Shown here in pieces: positions 1 through 10,511 of a stretch of 64,000 bases of DNA; position 1 is the stretch's first letter, and each line of letters begins with the position of its first letter. Source of the DNA: Trebouxia sp. TZW2008 (taxonomy: Eukaryota; Chlorophyta; Trebouxiophyceae; Trebouxiales; Trebouxiaceae); assembly GCA_002118135.1 (NCBI GenBank), contig BDIU01000082.1:1-64000 (forward strand). The letters run 5' to 3'. The notes beneath the pieces are model-generated. The model ran no database searches. It worked only from the letters and a program-made list of their open reading frames with translations, and was not told the DNA's origin. A program made the position numbers and the translations under genes.

Positions 1-2957
1 AGCTTCCAGCTGTCTTGTACGCATGTACAGTAACTTCTCTTTGTACGGACACTCGATGTAAGGCATATTTGTTCTGCAATTGCGCCGATCATGTAGAGGA
101 TGCAAGGCTGTCTATGATGTGACTTCCTGCGTACACGGAAGGTGATTGGGTAGCTGGACGATTGATAGGACCCCACACTGGCAAAATGACTGTACACAGG
201 AATTCGCTGCATCAACAGCTGATGCTTACCTGCTGCAGGGTGGTGACAAGAACAGCACACACATCTCCTGCTTTCAGCGTCATGGTTCAATACCTCTTTT
301 TGAGACTCAACGACGCTGTGAACTTCTAGATTGCATAAGTGCCAGCTCGGCTTGACATTTTACGGCTAGTGCAATACTTGTGCCGAGGAAGCTGGTTTGT
401 GACACCACAGAGACAGTATTGATACGCCCAAGAGGCCATGCAAAGGCCATACAACAATTGCAACTGTTTGCAACCCTGTAGGAGCCTTGTCGAGTTGCGT
501 AGAGGGAGTTGCTCACCTTGATTTAGTCGATGAAGGCCATTGCTGAGAAGAAGCATCAGTTGCTGCAGGTTGCCGAGGTTTGATGTCTTGCAAATGTTGA
601 GGCTCAAATGACAAGTTTCTGGCTCCAGGATGTGGAATGCCTGGAGCACAGGAGGAACGGGAGGGAGGGGGGATGATGGGTGGGTGAAGGTTAGTGGGGG
701 AGGTGGGAGAGAGCCTGCAGAGCGCATATTTGTACTCTGTGACCTACTTGCCAAGCATGGCGCAGTAAGCCTTCTGGCGTATGGAGCTCACACGAAGCCA
801 GTCCCAATCTAATTTGAGAACTCAAAGCCATATGGGTGCAACACGTTGCACAACAACTTTGCACACACAACAGGATATGATCAAGTAGAACTGGTGATGA
901 ATGATTAACAGCTGTTTTCTGAGCATTGAGGCAGAATGCTATGCTGCGGGGTGACGGTTGCCATTTGAGCTACAGCAACACCCTAGTCCAGCCTTTCTGA
1001 GTTCTGTCGTGCCCAATTTGCTTTGCAGGATTGGCAGAAAAAATGGCAATTGCACTGTCCACAGCATGGCAAAGCAGAGCGGAAGACACGTGTGGAAATA
1101 CAGGGAGGTTGTAAGCTTCCGTAGAGCTTGTGTGGCTGCATCTTCGTCCAAGATTGGCGCATGTGCAGCAAGGCAATTGTTTTACCTGTGAGATGTGCTT
1201 GCTGGGAAGTTTGCTGTTAAACCCGGTTATGGGTGAGTCCTGTTCTGGACTTCTGCTTGAGTGTGTCTCAGTCGAGCAGTCAAAAGTCAAAATCGGCAAC
1301 CGAGCAGCTTTTGGCTATAGGCATCAGGCTGTGTGCCTACAGGAGCAGTGAGACCAGACCTGTGTCAGTATGATGAAGAGAGTTGTGCTGAGTTTGCCGG
1401 TCAGGGCTGTCAGCACAACCGTTTGGTGCCCAAAGCAAACAGAGATCAGCAGCAAAATCTTGCCTGATCTGCTTGTGGGTATACTTTGAACAGGTTTACA
1501 AGTTGCTGCAAAGCTGAGAATGAGGCTGCTCAAGCAGGCTGCAGGGCTGCGCTGCGTGTTTCTGTCCGAGGCGCTGGTGCATGCAGTTCGGCGAATCGCT
1601 GGATTTGACGCTTTTGTCGGCACCCTGCAAGCCGCGCAAACTGCTCGACGAGCGCGGCTGGAATTGATCCGACTTCTGAAGGGTCCCGCATGTCTGTGCT
1701 GCCAAATAGTACGGACCTGCAACTGCAAGCTTGCAGAGGGCGACCGTTTTCAGTTGGCCAGCGAGTGTCGTCCAATACATTCAATGCCGTGTCAAATGAC
1801 GCGCAGACGGATTAAATTTGATGTGTGCAAATCGATGTCCTGGCGCGTCGAGAAGCTGGTCGTCGTGAGGTCCAAATCGAGCTGGCAACTGCCGTGAAAC
1901 ACGCGACGTATTGCTGAATGCTGCCTTGGCTGCACAGCTTCAACAGGAGGCTTCAATTTGAAGCCGAAGTGCACGACGTTGCTGCGCCTGCGTTGAGCTG
2001 TTCGTGACGTCGCAGGCTCGCTGCAAACGCTACGATAGCTCCCTTTGCGAGCCAGACTGCGACCGTTAAAATAACGCCAGCACCACGGGTGTGCAATATA
2101 GAATCAGCAAGTTGGCCATGGTTGTGTCAGTAAAGCCATGCTGAAGCTACCTACCTTGAACCTATTTGGTCAATGCATTTCGGCTTCAGCACGCTGAAGT
2201 CTTGAACACCAAAAGTGCAAGAGGAAACTCCAAAGCATGAAGCACTTCGATCCATTGTACAATACAGCGCCAATCGCAAGATTGTGAATCGATTCAATTT
2301 CACATCGCGTACAGCAAGGCATGCAGCTTGGCTTCATTTCACCGTTCCCCATTTGTTGGCTTGTGCACATCTGAATCATTTTCAGCCAACCCTCAAGTTT
2401 TATAAAAGCGGAGCCTCAAGATCATACCGGTAATAAGCACGCAGCTCTTTAGCATGCTGAGCATCAAAAGGTTGCGTTTAGCAACACAGAACACTGTCAT
2501 CTGTGCGAAATTGTGTGACATTTGCCTCAGCTTTGTATGAAATATGTCACAAATGCCCAAGTGACTTGATGCACTGAGTCTCAAGCGCTTTCTGGCGGCT
2601 GTGCTGCATGCGAGTGCTGAGCAGCATCAGCTTCGCCTGCAGCTTCAGGTGCACCTGCAGCTGACTGAAGCTGCTCGACTGCAATATATGCTCTGCCCCT
2701 AACAAGGCACCAATAGCTTGGGCAGTTCCATTGCCGAGGCCTTGCCCGTGCGATCGGCATACACCAAAGTTCACCTTGTTCAATCGCGCGTGTGACACTG
2801 CTTGAAAGCACCGCGCTCGGTGCCATCCCATAGCAGGCAAGCTGTGCGTGCAAGCGGCGATTGTGCAAGGTGAGCAGGCGGCGATACCAATCTGAGCAGG
2901 CGTTGGTTGAGCTCGATGTGACTGCAATGCAAAAGGAGATTGTTTGTTGCCGCAGGC
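1..2957. other. No recognisable gene
   Basis: Short open frames occur on both strands but none shows a domain, a codon-phase-consistent exon series or a convincing ATG-to-stop gene. A G-rich stretch near 655-715 could fold as a quadruplex. On the minus strand a strong donor context (AATCAAG then GTGAGC, near 515-530) and an Ala/Gln-rich frame ending at 2581 hint at exons of an unidentified minus-strand gene, but I cannot join them. The stretch TTGTTTGTTGCCGCAG just before 2958 looks like a 3' splice site serving the next gene. Confidence 0.5.
27..75 (+). mobile_element. Partial MITE copy (one terminus)
   Basis: ACAGTAACTTCTCTTTGTA followed by a GGACAC..TGATGTAAGG-like stretch matches one end of the inverted-repeat element family described at 19945-20120 and 45558-45730. 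Only this end is recognisable; the rest has decayed or was lost. Confidence 0.5.
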
Positions 2958-4583
2958 ATGGGTGAGCAGAAGCCCCCAGCAGCTGCAGCTGGATCAGACC
3001 CTCAGCGAGAAGTCACAATGGCAGACCTGGTGCGAGCAGCGCCTCGACTGCTTGAACATCTCTCAGCTGCAAGCTTGAAGAGCCTGTTGGGCACAAGCTC
3101 CGATGTTCGTCGGGCTGTGCGTGATCACGTCAGAGTGCTTCGAGCAACCCCTAGCTATCCCTCTGAGGTGGAAGTCCAGCTACTTGCCAGAAGCAGCTGG
3201 AAGCGTGTCGAGTGTCTCAACCTGGGCTTCACGCATCTTGATGCTGGCAGCATGAGCCACTTGCGCAAGGCCCACTTGCCACTGCTGAGACACCTCGACG
3301 TGGCGGGGACTGTGCTGAGCGCAAGAGCTGTCAAGCAAATATCAAGGGGTCATTGGCCACGCCTTCAGACACTCAACATGGGCCACACCAGATCCTTGGT
3401 CAAAGCTGCCATCCAATTTTTGAGCAATGCCAACTGGCCAGCGCTCAGATCCTTGCATCTACCAAACGTGGGATTGAAAGCTGGCGCTGTTGCCAGGTTG
3501 GCTTCCTTGAGCTGGAGCAGATTGCAACATCTGGACTTGAGTTTCAACAGCATGGAGGTTGATGCAATTGCCCAGCTTGCTCAAGGCAGCTGGCCTCAGC
3601 TCACATCATTGGACATGAGTGGCAACGTTCTGACCACAGCAGCTGTCAATGCCTTGTGCAAAGCTGCATTTCCGCGGCTTGAAAGGCTTGATGTTCAGTC
3701 CTGTGAACTGAACGTGGATTCCGTTCCTCAGCTTCTCAGCGGTCAATGGCCATGGATTGACAGCTTGAACGTGGCGTACAACCAGTTTTGGAAGCCACCT
3801 GAACAGGTTTTGATCAATGGGTGGTGGCAATGGGTGGAGGTGCCAATGACAACACCTTGGCTGGGCTTGAAAACGCTCAACATGAAGCAGACTGGCCTTT
3901 GTTCTGTCACCAGAGCTGTTTTGCAGTCTTGGTCTACTTTGGAGGAGTTGTGCCTTGACTGGAACCCGCTGTCTACAGAGTTTTTTGCGGATTTTGTTCT
4001 TGCCAATCTACCCTGCTTGAAAAGGCTGTTTTTGGAGTCTTCGACTACTACTAGAGGTGCCGTCTCCATTGAGCAGAGTAATTGGTCTCTAGAGTCTTTG
4101 AGTGTAGGTCGTAGTGATTCCAGCATTTATGATTTGACCACAGCTCATTGGCCCCAGTTGAGGTGTTTGCATCTGACTGACATCAACTTTGACAGTATTT
4201 CAGCAGAGGCTCTGATTCATGGGCGGTGGCCACAGCTGGAGGTCTTGACCCTTGATCAGAATTTCATGTCTGCAGATGAGACACTAGATTGCCTCAGAGT
4301 GCTTGTGCAGGCATCATGGCCCCTGCAGCTGCTTTCACTGAAAGAAAGTCAGATGAATAGTCAGGGGGTTGAGTTTTTGGTGCAGTCAGGCTGGTGTAGT
4401 TTGCAAACACTGATTCTGCCACAGCTGGATTACAGCAAAATTTGCAGGGGTCATGCAGCTCAAGACACTTTGCAGCATAATCTGACTCATGTATGCGAGT
4501 TGAACTGGCTTTGTGATTGTGCCTTGCCGCAGCTCACCAGGTTGACATTCTGTGATGAGAACAAATACAGGTCTGCTAAATAG
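2958..4583 (+). CDS. Leucine-rich-repeat protein (RNI-like)
   Basis: A single open frame of 541 codons from ATG 2958 to TAG 4581-4583. The N-terminal 60 or so residues are helical and F-box-like in style (MADLVRAAPRLLEHL, then SLKSLLGTSSDVRRAVRDH) without a clear F-box. The rest is about a dozen leucine-rich repeats of roughly 25 residues with the recurring signature W-P-x-L-x-x-L-D/N and LDLSxN-like cores (HLDLSFNSMEVDAI, SLDMSGNVLTTAAV). Such solenoids bind protein partners. The partner and pathway here are unknown. The frame stays open upstream of the ATG, and a good acceptor lies immediately 5' (ending CGCAG at 2955), so a 5' intron or short upstream exon is possible. A TGTAA motif, used by many green algae as a polyadenylation signal, lies at 4612. 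Alone among the multi-hundred-codon genes here it has no internal intron. Confidence 0.85.
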   Translation: MGEQKPPAAAAGSDPQREVTMADLVRAAPRLLEHLSAASLKSLLGTSSDVRRAVRDHVRVLRATPSYPSEVEVQLLARSSWKRVECLNLGFTHLDAGSMSHLRKAHLPLLRHLDVAGTVLSARAVKQISRGHWPRLQTLNMGHTRSLVKAAIQFLSNANWPALRSLHLPNVGLKAGAVARLASLSWSRLQHLDLSFNSMEVDAIAQLAQGSWPQLTSLDMSGNVLTTAAVNALCKAAFPRLERLDVQSCELNVDSVPQLLSGQWPWIDSLNVAYNQFWKPPEQVLINGWWQWVEVPMTTPWLGLKTLNMKQTGLCSVTRAVLQSWSTLEELCLDWNPLSTEFFADFVLANLPCLKRLFLESSTTTRGAVSIEQSNWSLESLSVGRSDSSIYDLTTAHWPQLRCLHLTDINFDSISAEALIHGRWPQLEVLTLDQNFMSADETLDCLRVLVQASWPLQLLSLKESQMNSQGVEFLVQSGWCSLQTLILPQLDYSKICRGHAAQDTLQHNLTHVCELNWLCDCALPQLTRLTFCDENKYRSAK

Positions 4584-4768
4584 TCACAGTCAGTGTTACA
4601 TTACATTAGCTTGTAATGACTTGTGGGGTGCTTGTCTTGCAATTGATATCAGAATTGTGCTTCATATCAGCAAGACTGGGTGCAATGTAAACATGCCAAT
4701 GTCAAGTTGTCACCTTTCAGCTGTTCAAGCAGATCATGATGGGCTGACAGTGCGTCCCGAGAGTTGGA

Positions 4769-4790
4769 CCCCTTTAGGACTACCTAGGAT
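4769..4790 (+). repeat. 22-bp direct repeat, copy 1
   Basis: CCCCTTTAGGACTACCTAGG plus AT, identical to 5321-5342. The two copies flank 530 bp. Flanking bases differ (GTTGGA before copy 1, GATTGGG before copy 2). No open frame that looks like a transposase lies between them. Confidence 0.8.
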
Positions 4791-5320
4791 TGCAATTTTA
4801 TAATAATGTACAGATCTGCAGTATCAAATCTGCAAGTATCTATGATAGTGCAGTACCATGCTGATTCATGTAGGGAGCATCTGCATAGAATTGTACAGTA
4901 CAAGATTTGCATGGCTCTGCAATATCATAAAGTTGCAAGACTGCAGATCCACACCTGTCTATGGCTTTGTGGATCTGTGCAAGCAGATGCGCTGTAGATC
5001 TCTGCCACTCTGCAACTTTGTGGTCTTGCACAGTTTTGGTGGCTGCATATCCACAGGATTCTGCTCAACTGGAGACCTGCATGTCCAACTTCTGCATGGT
5101 TCTTTGTATCTGCAAGCATACAAAGACTGACCTTGGTGCAGAAGGTGCAACAGTAAGACATGACAAGAGGGGTACAGGCAGAGTGGGTTGTGGCATTACA
5201 GATCTGTGACAAACACATGTGCTGATTCTCTAGTATTGCACCATTTGACTGCAAGTCATAGTCAATCACAGATTGACCTATCATAGTGTCCAACATGACC
5301 CATCAGTATTGAAGATTGGG

Positions 5321-5342
5321 CCCCTTTAGGACTACCTAGGAT
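5321..5342 (+). repeat. 22-bp direct repeat, copy 2
   Basis: Exact second copy of 4769-4790. It could be the relic of a small insertion with terminal direct repeats, or a local segmental duplication. Confidence 0.8.
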
Positions 5343-6536
5343 GATCTCCAATGCTTGGGATAGTTGCCATCAACGGTTGATGAGCAGTCACTCAGTGACT
5401 GGCCCAGCGGCCAAGCCTTGAAGCCATGATGTATAGCTCAGCGATTAGCGGCTAGCCTAGACTCTGAGACTAGAAGACCTGAAATTTTCATATCGTAGTA
5501 CTACGGTATGCTAACTTAATTAACTTAGTAAGTCACCGTTGACTAAACCTGACTGCAGTACAATTGCAGTCACTGAGCTCACCATAATGTAGTACTGATA
5601 GTACTAAGTCAGCTGGAAGTGTTCATGACATTGCCAATCCAATGGATGTACCAGAAAATGCTCTCGTTGACAGGGTCAGGCTGAATATAGCATGGGCCAA
5701 TGATGCTGTCCAAAGAGATGATGTCGGTTTTTGGCACAACACTCCTGATGCCACCAACTCTGCATGTCTCCCATTTCAAAGCTTGCAGCTTGAGATTTCT
5801 AGCATGTGCCGGCCTTGATGATGCTGTAAACCATCTTACAAAGGCAAACTCCAGAGCGCGTTTGCCCTTCAGACAAAAGAGCAGCTGCAGCTGGGCATAC
5901 CATGTCTCCTTTTCAGCCCTGCAAGCAGTGCATGCATGTCACAGTACTAGTGTATTGCTTGCTAGCCTGGGCTGGGCTTTTGCATGGCACTCGCTGGGAA
6001 ACAGTAACATTGCATGAGTGACTGTCACAATGTGCTGGCTGCATTGGCATCTGTGCTTGTGAATGGCAGCACATTCCACAAAGATGGTGTTTTTTACAAC
6101 AGTCAAGAGCACTTTGAGCTGTACCCGATGCGCACGAAGTCGTGGCGGTCTGCATTGGCATGCAATAGCACTCCTTCCCTGGAAGAACCGCGATGCACCT
6201 GGTGAACAATACCAAGGTGCTGAGCAACCTTCACCTGTCACAATGTAGCACCAATCAGCATTTTGATTGTGACACAATGAGGGTTTTGTAAAACTAGATT
6301 GCAAGAACACAAATACTTGTGCAGCATAAATGAGTACAGGCGCATATCATAGTATGTAAAGCAGTTGCTGATGAGTTTCTTTGGAGCCTTCTTGTTCAGC
6401 ATAGATTCTATGCACAATGTTATAGGCCCTGACTCACTGAGTCAACGAGGTGCAACAAAAGTGAGTTGTGTCAATTGCTAGTATGGCAATGCAACACCGT
6501 TTTGAAACACCATGACCAGAATTCCACAGCACTTAC

Positions 6537-6733
6537 TGTGCCATCTGATGTGCGAGGATAGTCAGCAGCCGATGCAGGCAAAACCTCGCTAGGCTTGACC
6601 AAGTGCATGCCCAAGGCTCTCTGAAACAGCGCTAATATATGAGGATGCTGCGTCATCTGCTTTTTGATAATTGCAGTATCACCAGGTGCGATGTAGCTCA
6701 TCTTGGTCTCGTTTTTGTCCAAACAAGCTTTAC
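6537..6733 (-). CDS. Orphan internal exon, unidentified protein
   Basis: A 197-bp open block on the minus strand with a good acceptor (GAGACAG) at its 5' edge and a consensus donor (GTAAGTG) at its 3' edge. It encodes about 65 ordinary, non-repetitive residues (including DKNETKMSYIAPGD, ALFQRALGMHLVKPSEV, PASAADYPRTSDGT). A second possible exon lies upstream on the same strand near 7095-7012 (TLRNVARKATADGIAYLAES) with an acceptor. I do not recognise the family, and I could not find the start, the stop or other exons. This looks like real coding sequence by composition and splice borders, but it is an incomplete gene at best. Confidence 0.4.
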
Positions 6734-7109
6734 CTGTCTCGACTGCTCTCTGTGCCTGAATGCAGCAACATATGTATTGCTTTCTGTCACAACGTGAAAG
6801 ATCAACTCAGCACGTGAGGTCACGCTGCAGTGTAATCAGTCACTTGACATGTAAAGTCCTGAATTGCATATGCATTGTAAGGCATAATAATGTGTATACA
6901 TGCACTACAACTTGGCAAGGCCCTGAGGGAAAGGGTTTTCATTGTCACTATGGTAATGTGGCATGGCAATGACATGCACAAAGTTGAAACAGGATTTACC
7001 GCGCTTTGTGACCTACTGGCCTCTGGCACAGAACTTGACTCTGCAAGATATGCTATGCCATCTGCTGTGGCCTTGCGTGCTACATTCCGCAAAGTCTGCA
7101 AGCACAAGA

Positions 7110-8879
7110 CAGATTAATCAAACCAAAAAAAATTGCGGCTCCTGATATAAAGCAATTGCTGAGAGTTGACCTGTGTACAAGTTTCTTGCTGCCAATATAT
7201 CACGCTTGCTTACACTCAAGTCCTTTGTGTGTTGTGCAATGAGACAACAATACTATCATGTAACACCGTTCCATTCAATGCAATTGCTGATCAGCCATTC
7301 ACAACTGCCTTGCTAGCCGAATGGCACACTATGGTTGTTGATGCCCAGCCCTTTGATATGTTGTGCCAGCAGCCATGCCAGCTGCAATATCTGGAGCTAT
7401 AGCAGCTGCCACGGCACATGAACCATGGTGAAAGACAGTCTGCGGCTTGTTAGGCATGCCATCTGCAGAAGAGTCTGGTCGTGCTGTTAGGACCATGAAA
7501 GACAGTGTGCCAAATCTGCTGCTTGATATGTGAGTGATCAAAACAAAAGTATCTGTGATGTGCAAATGACCACGACAAAAGCAGCCTGAACGTGGACTCA
7601 GGTGGTCAGAGCATGCATGAGCTGCAAAGATTGCCTAACTCATGCCTCATGGGTCGTGTTTGCAGAATCTCCAGTCACAAAGCAGCCAGTTTGCAGGCTC
7701 AGATGTGGGGTCGCAAGCAGTGAGTATCCTTGACAGCCTAGAGCTGTCCTTATGGACTCAGCTTAGTCAGCTGCAAGCTCCCTCGCTCCCTCCCATTCCA
7801 TCCCGTCCCTCATGACCACTCTTCAACCGCTTCCAACACTTCCCCCATCAGACAAGCTATGTCAGCCATCAGTCATGAACAGCTTTGCTAAAGCAGGTGA
7901 GGTCTGATGTTTGTAATGCAGAACAGTGCACAGCTGCTTTGCTGACCTTGAAGCAGCACAGAAAGCATGCTTCCACAAACACAGCCTATCACAAGCAGGC
8001 CAAGGTGTCCAGTCCATGGCTGTGCATGGCTGCTGGCATCAAGGTTGTGTGCAATGAGCTTGCAGCACTTTTCTGCGCTGCATCAACATGCCTGTCACCT
8101 TGTAGATGAAGCAAGCCTTCCAGCAGGTTGACAAATCGCAATCATGCATCTCACCGCATTCATACATACAGTTTTGTGTGACTACCTAATCATACCCTGT
8201 GCAGTTGACCCACTGCAATCATGGTGCAGTGCTGTATGCAGATCTTGGCTACAGTGATGCCACCTTGGCATTCATCACATGAGCAGCAGTGGCAGCCTCA
8301 GTACCTGACAAGGACTAGGGCATGCCTGAGCCTAGTGACGCATGGCTTTGGCACCGGAATGCACAGGTTGTCGCATCCTAATGGTCAGCGTAATCTGTGG
8401 CTGTGGCTCGCAGAAGTCACCTTAGCTACACTCAGCGTTGGGCTGGCCCTGCTTGTTGACTGTGCCCAAGGTCAGCCTTGTTTATAGCCTTGCTACCTTG
8501 CTGCCACCTCATCTATCACCCTATTGCAGCATCTGAGGAGCTTGCTCACAGCGGGTCTGTAACTTGGAGCTCAATGCACGTGTAGTAGTGCCTCAGCATA
8601 GGCTATGCATCAACATTGACACTCACCAAAGCAGCTTGAGAGAAGCGCCAAGTAGTAGTGCTGTTCCGTGTTTTGGAGTTCCAGCACTGGCTGTTGCATG
8701 CTGTCTGTCAGGGGTCATCCCAGCGTGCAGCTCTGTGGTTACATGCATATCAGAGGTTGAGCAATACCTTCGCACTGATTTCAGCAATAGATGCATCAGC
8801 AACGGCAGCAACAGTAATCATGAATGTCAGCAATGATGACTATCATGCTTGCAGGCAATCTGGCGCTTGACTCTGCATG
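7110..8879. other. No recognisable gene
   Basis: This may contain 5' exons of the following ABC1-kinase locus, whose first recognisable exon starts at about 8880, but no conserved block could be identified. Minus-strand frames at 7330-7560 are open but have no family resemblance. Confidence 0.4.
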
Positions 8880-9379
8880 CAGAGCAGTTCAGGTGAGGAA
8901 GACCATCGAGCAGCTGGGCCCGACCTATGTCAGGGCGGCTCAGGCACTCTCCACGAGTGAATGTGCTGGACTACAACTACCAGATGGAGATTGAGAGGCT
9001 GCAGGACAGAGTGCCACCCTTCCCCACCAAAAATGCTGTCAAAGTCATGGCTGAAGGTCAGGATTGCAGTGGGCATCACTCACTGATCTGCTTGCTTGAA
9101 CCTCATCAGTGCAGATGTGGCTGGAAAAGTGTGCATTCAGGCAGTTTAGTGTGGCAACCCGCATTGCATCTGCATATGCCAAGATGAAAATGCTTGGTTA
9201 AAGCGTCAGCAGCAGCGACCCTGTCCTAGATTGATGAAATGCGCTGTGCACATGCGTAACGCATGTGTCTCCAATCTGTTATGCTTGTGGTTAGTCTGTC
9301 ATCATCCTTGTGTTGTCTTACTGTTGTTGACTGACCTTGGCGATTTGCTGCTGCACATGGGATCTTGGGCTGACTGCAG

Positions 9380-9664
9380 CGTTTGGGCAGCCTGTAGGTG
9401 AGGTCTTCAGCAGCATAACAGCTCAGCCAAGAGCTTCAGCTGCTTCTGCGCGGGTGTAAAAGGCCATGCTCATTACACACGTTGCTACCTTGCTGTCTCT
9501 TTTCCTTGCTAACACTTGGATTCCGTCTGGTTGCAGCATCTGGGCAGCATGTAGGCAAGGTCTTCAGCAGCATAATGTCTCAGCCAATAGCTTCAGCATC
9601 TGTGGGTCAAGGATACAGGGGCCGTCTAAGGGACACATTTGGTGGTGGGGAGGTAGCAGTCAAG
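9380..9664 (+). repeat. Tandem copies of ABC1-kinase exon
   Basis: An upstream copy (about 9380-9464) has its own acceptor and exon head (FGQPVGEVFSSI, then AQPRASA) and ends in TAA. The longer downstream copy (9537-9664) repeats the same head (SGQHVGKVFSSI, SQPIASASVGQ) and continues into EVAVK. Offset is about 157 bp. The relic keeps the acceptor and exon head only. Confidence 0.8.
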
Positions 9665-10165
9665 GTGCATCGCCCTTGGTGCTAGACTCTGTTGCACTGG
9701 ACCTCTTTCTTGTGCGACGTTTTGCTGATTTTTGCCAAACCTTCCCTATCGTAATGACTGCCTTCTGGTTCCGTGAGCATGAGACTGGTCAGGCAGTGAT
9801 GATGCCTGTTCAAACAAAACTTGGAATGCACTAAGCTCTCTGGCAGCCATTGGACACCAAGCGATCTTGTTGTGTGCCGTGATGGTGTTGCTTGCCTTCA
9901 ACAGCATCCGTTCAAGTACACAGGCTCGCACCGGCATGAAGACCTGTCAGTCTCCTCTATGTTGCCTCAAGCTGGCATTCTACCTTGTGAGCTGGCTAGT
10001 TTTGTGTTGAGCCATGTCCAGACAAAGGCAGCTCACTTCATTCAGACTGCTTCACACAGACTAAACATGGGTGCAGCAAGCTCGCCAGCTCATTCTTCAG
10101 ATGTGTCAAATTGGCAAAATAGCGCCTCATTGATTCAAGAGCAAACATGTGGCTTGTGAGTGCAG

Positions 10166-10511
10166 GTTGGGAGCAACTGGGTAGGCTTCATTGATGGGTG
10201 GGCAGGTCGCTTCTTCCATGAGCTGTACCATGAGCGTACGGCATGTTACAGCATCATCTTTGACTGAACAGATTGAACCCCTTGGTTGTATAAGGCAATT
10301 ATGACCTGTGCGTGCAGGTCAGAACCAGTTGGGTGGGCTTGATTGATGAGTGGGCAGGTCGCTCCTTCCATGCACTGAACTATGAGCGCGGGGCATGCAA
10401 CAGCAACAGCATCATCTTCAAGGAACAGATGGCGCATCTTGACGGCATTGTGGTGCCTGGTGTGTATCTGCAGCTCAGCAATAAGCAGGTTCTCACCACC
10501 GTCTGGTACAA
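10166..10511 (+). repeat. Tandem copies of a second ABC1-kinase exon
   Basis: Copy a (10166-10265) reads SNWVGFIDGWAGRFF and ends at TGA after SIIF. Copy b (10318-10511) reads TSWVGLIDEWAGRSF and continues through VVPGVYLQLSN to a donor at 10512. Both are preceded by a TGCAG acceptor. Offset is 152 bp, almost the same as for the previous exon. Confidence 0.85.

Larger units (their letters stand above)
4584..6536. other. Intergenic, repeat-bearing, no gene seen
   Basis: After the LRR gene there is a stretch (about 4800-5130) built from many loose repeats of a TCTGCA/TTTGCA/CTGCAG theme, followed by low-information sequence. A 22-bp direct repeat brackets part of it (4769-4790 and 5321-5342). 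No open frame with family resemblance was found on either strand. Confidence 0.5.

Noticed and set aside
1520..1897. 125-codon plus-strand frame in a GC-richer patch
   Set aside because: Starts with ATG but has no domain, no matching splice context, and equally long frames on the opposite strand; high GC alone explains it.
5433..5500. tRNA-like stretch (TAGCTCAGCGATTAGCGG)
   Set aside because: It has a box-A-like start but no box B (GGTTCGANTCC) and no foldable acceptor stem at the right distance.
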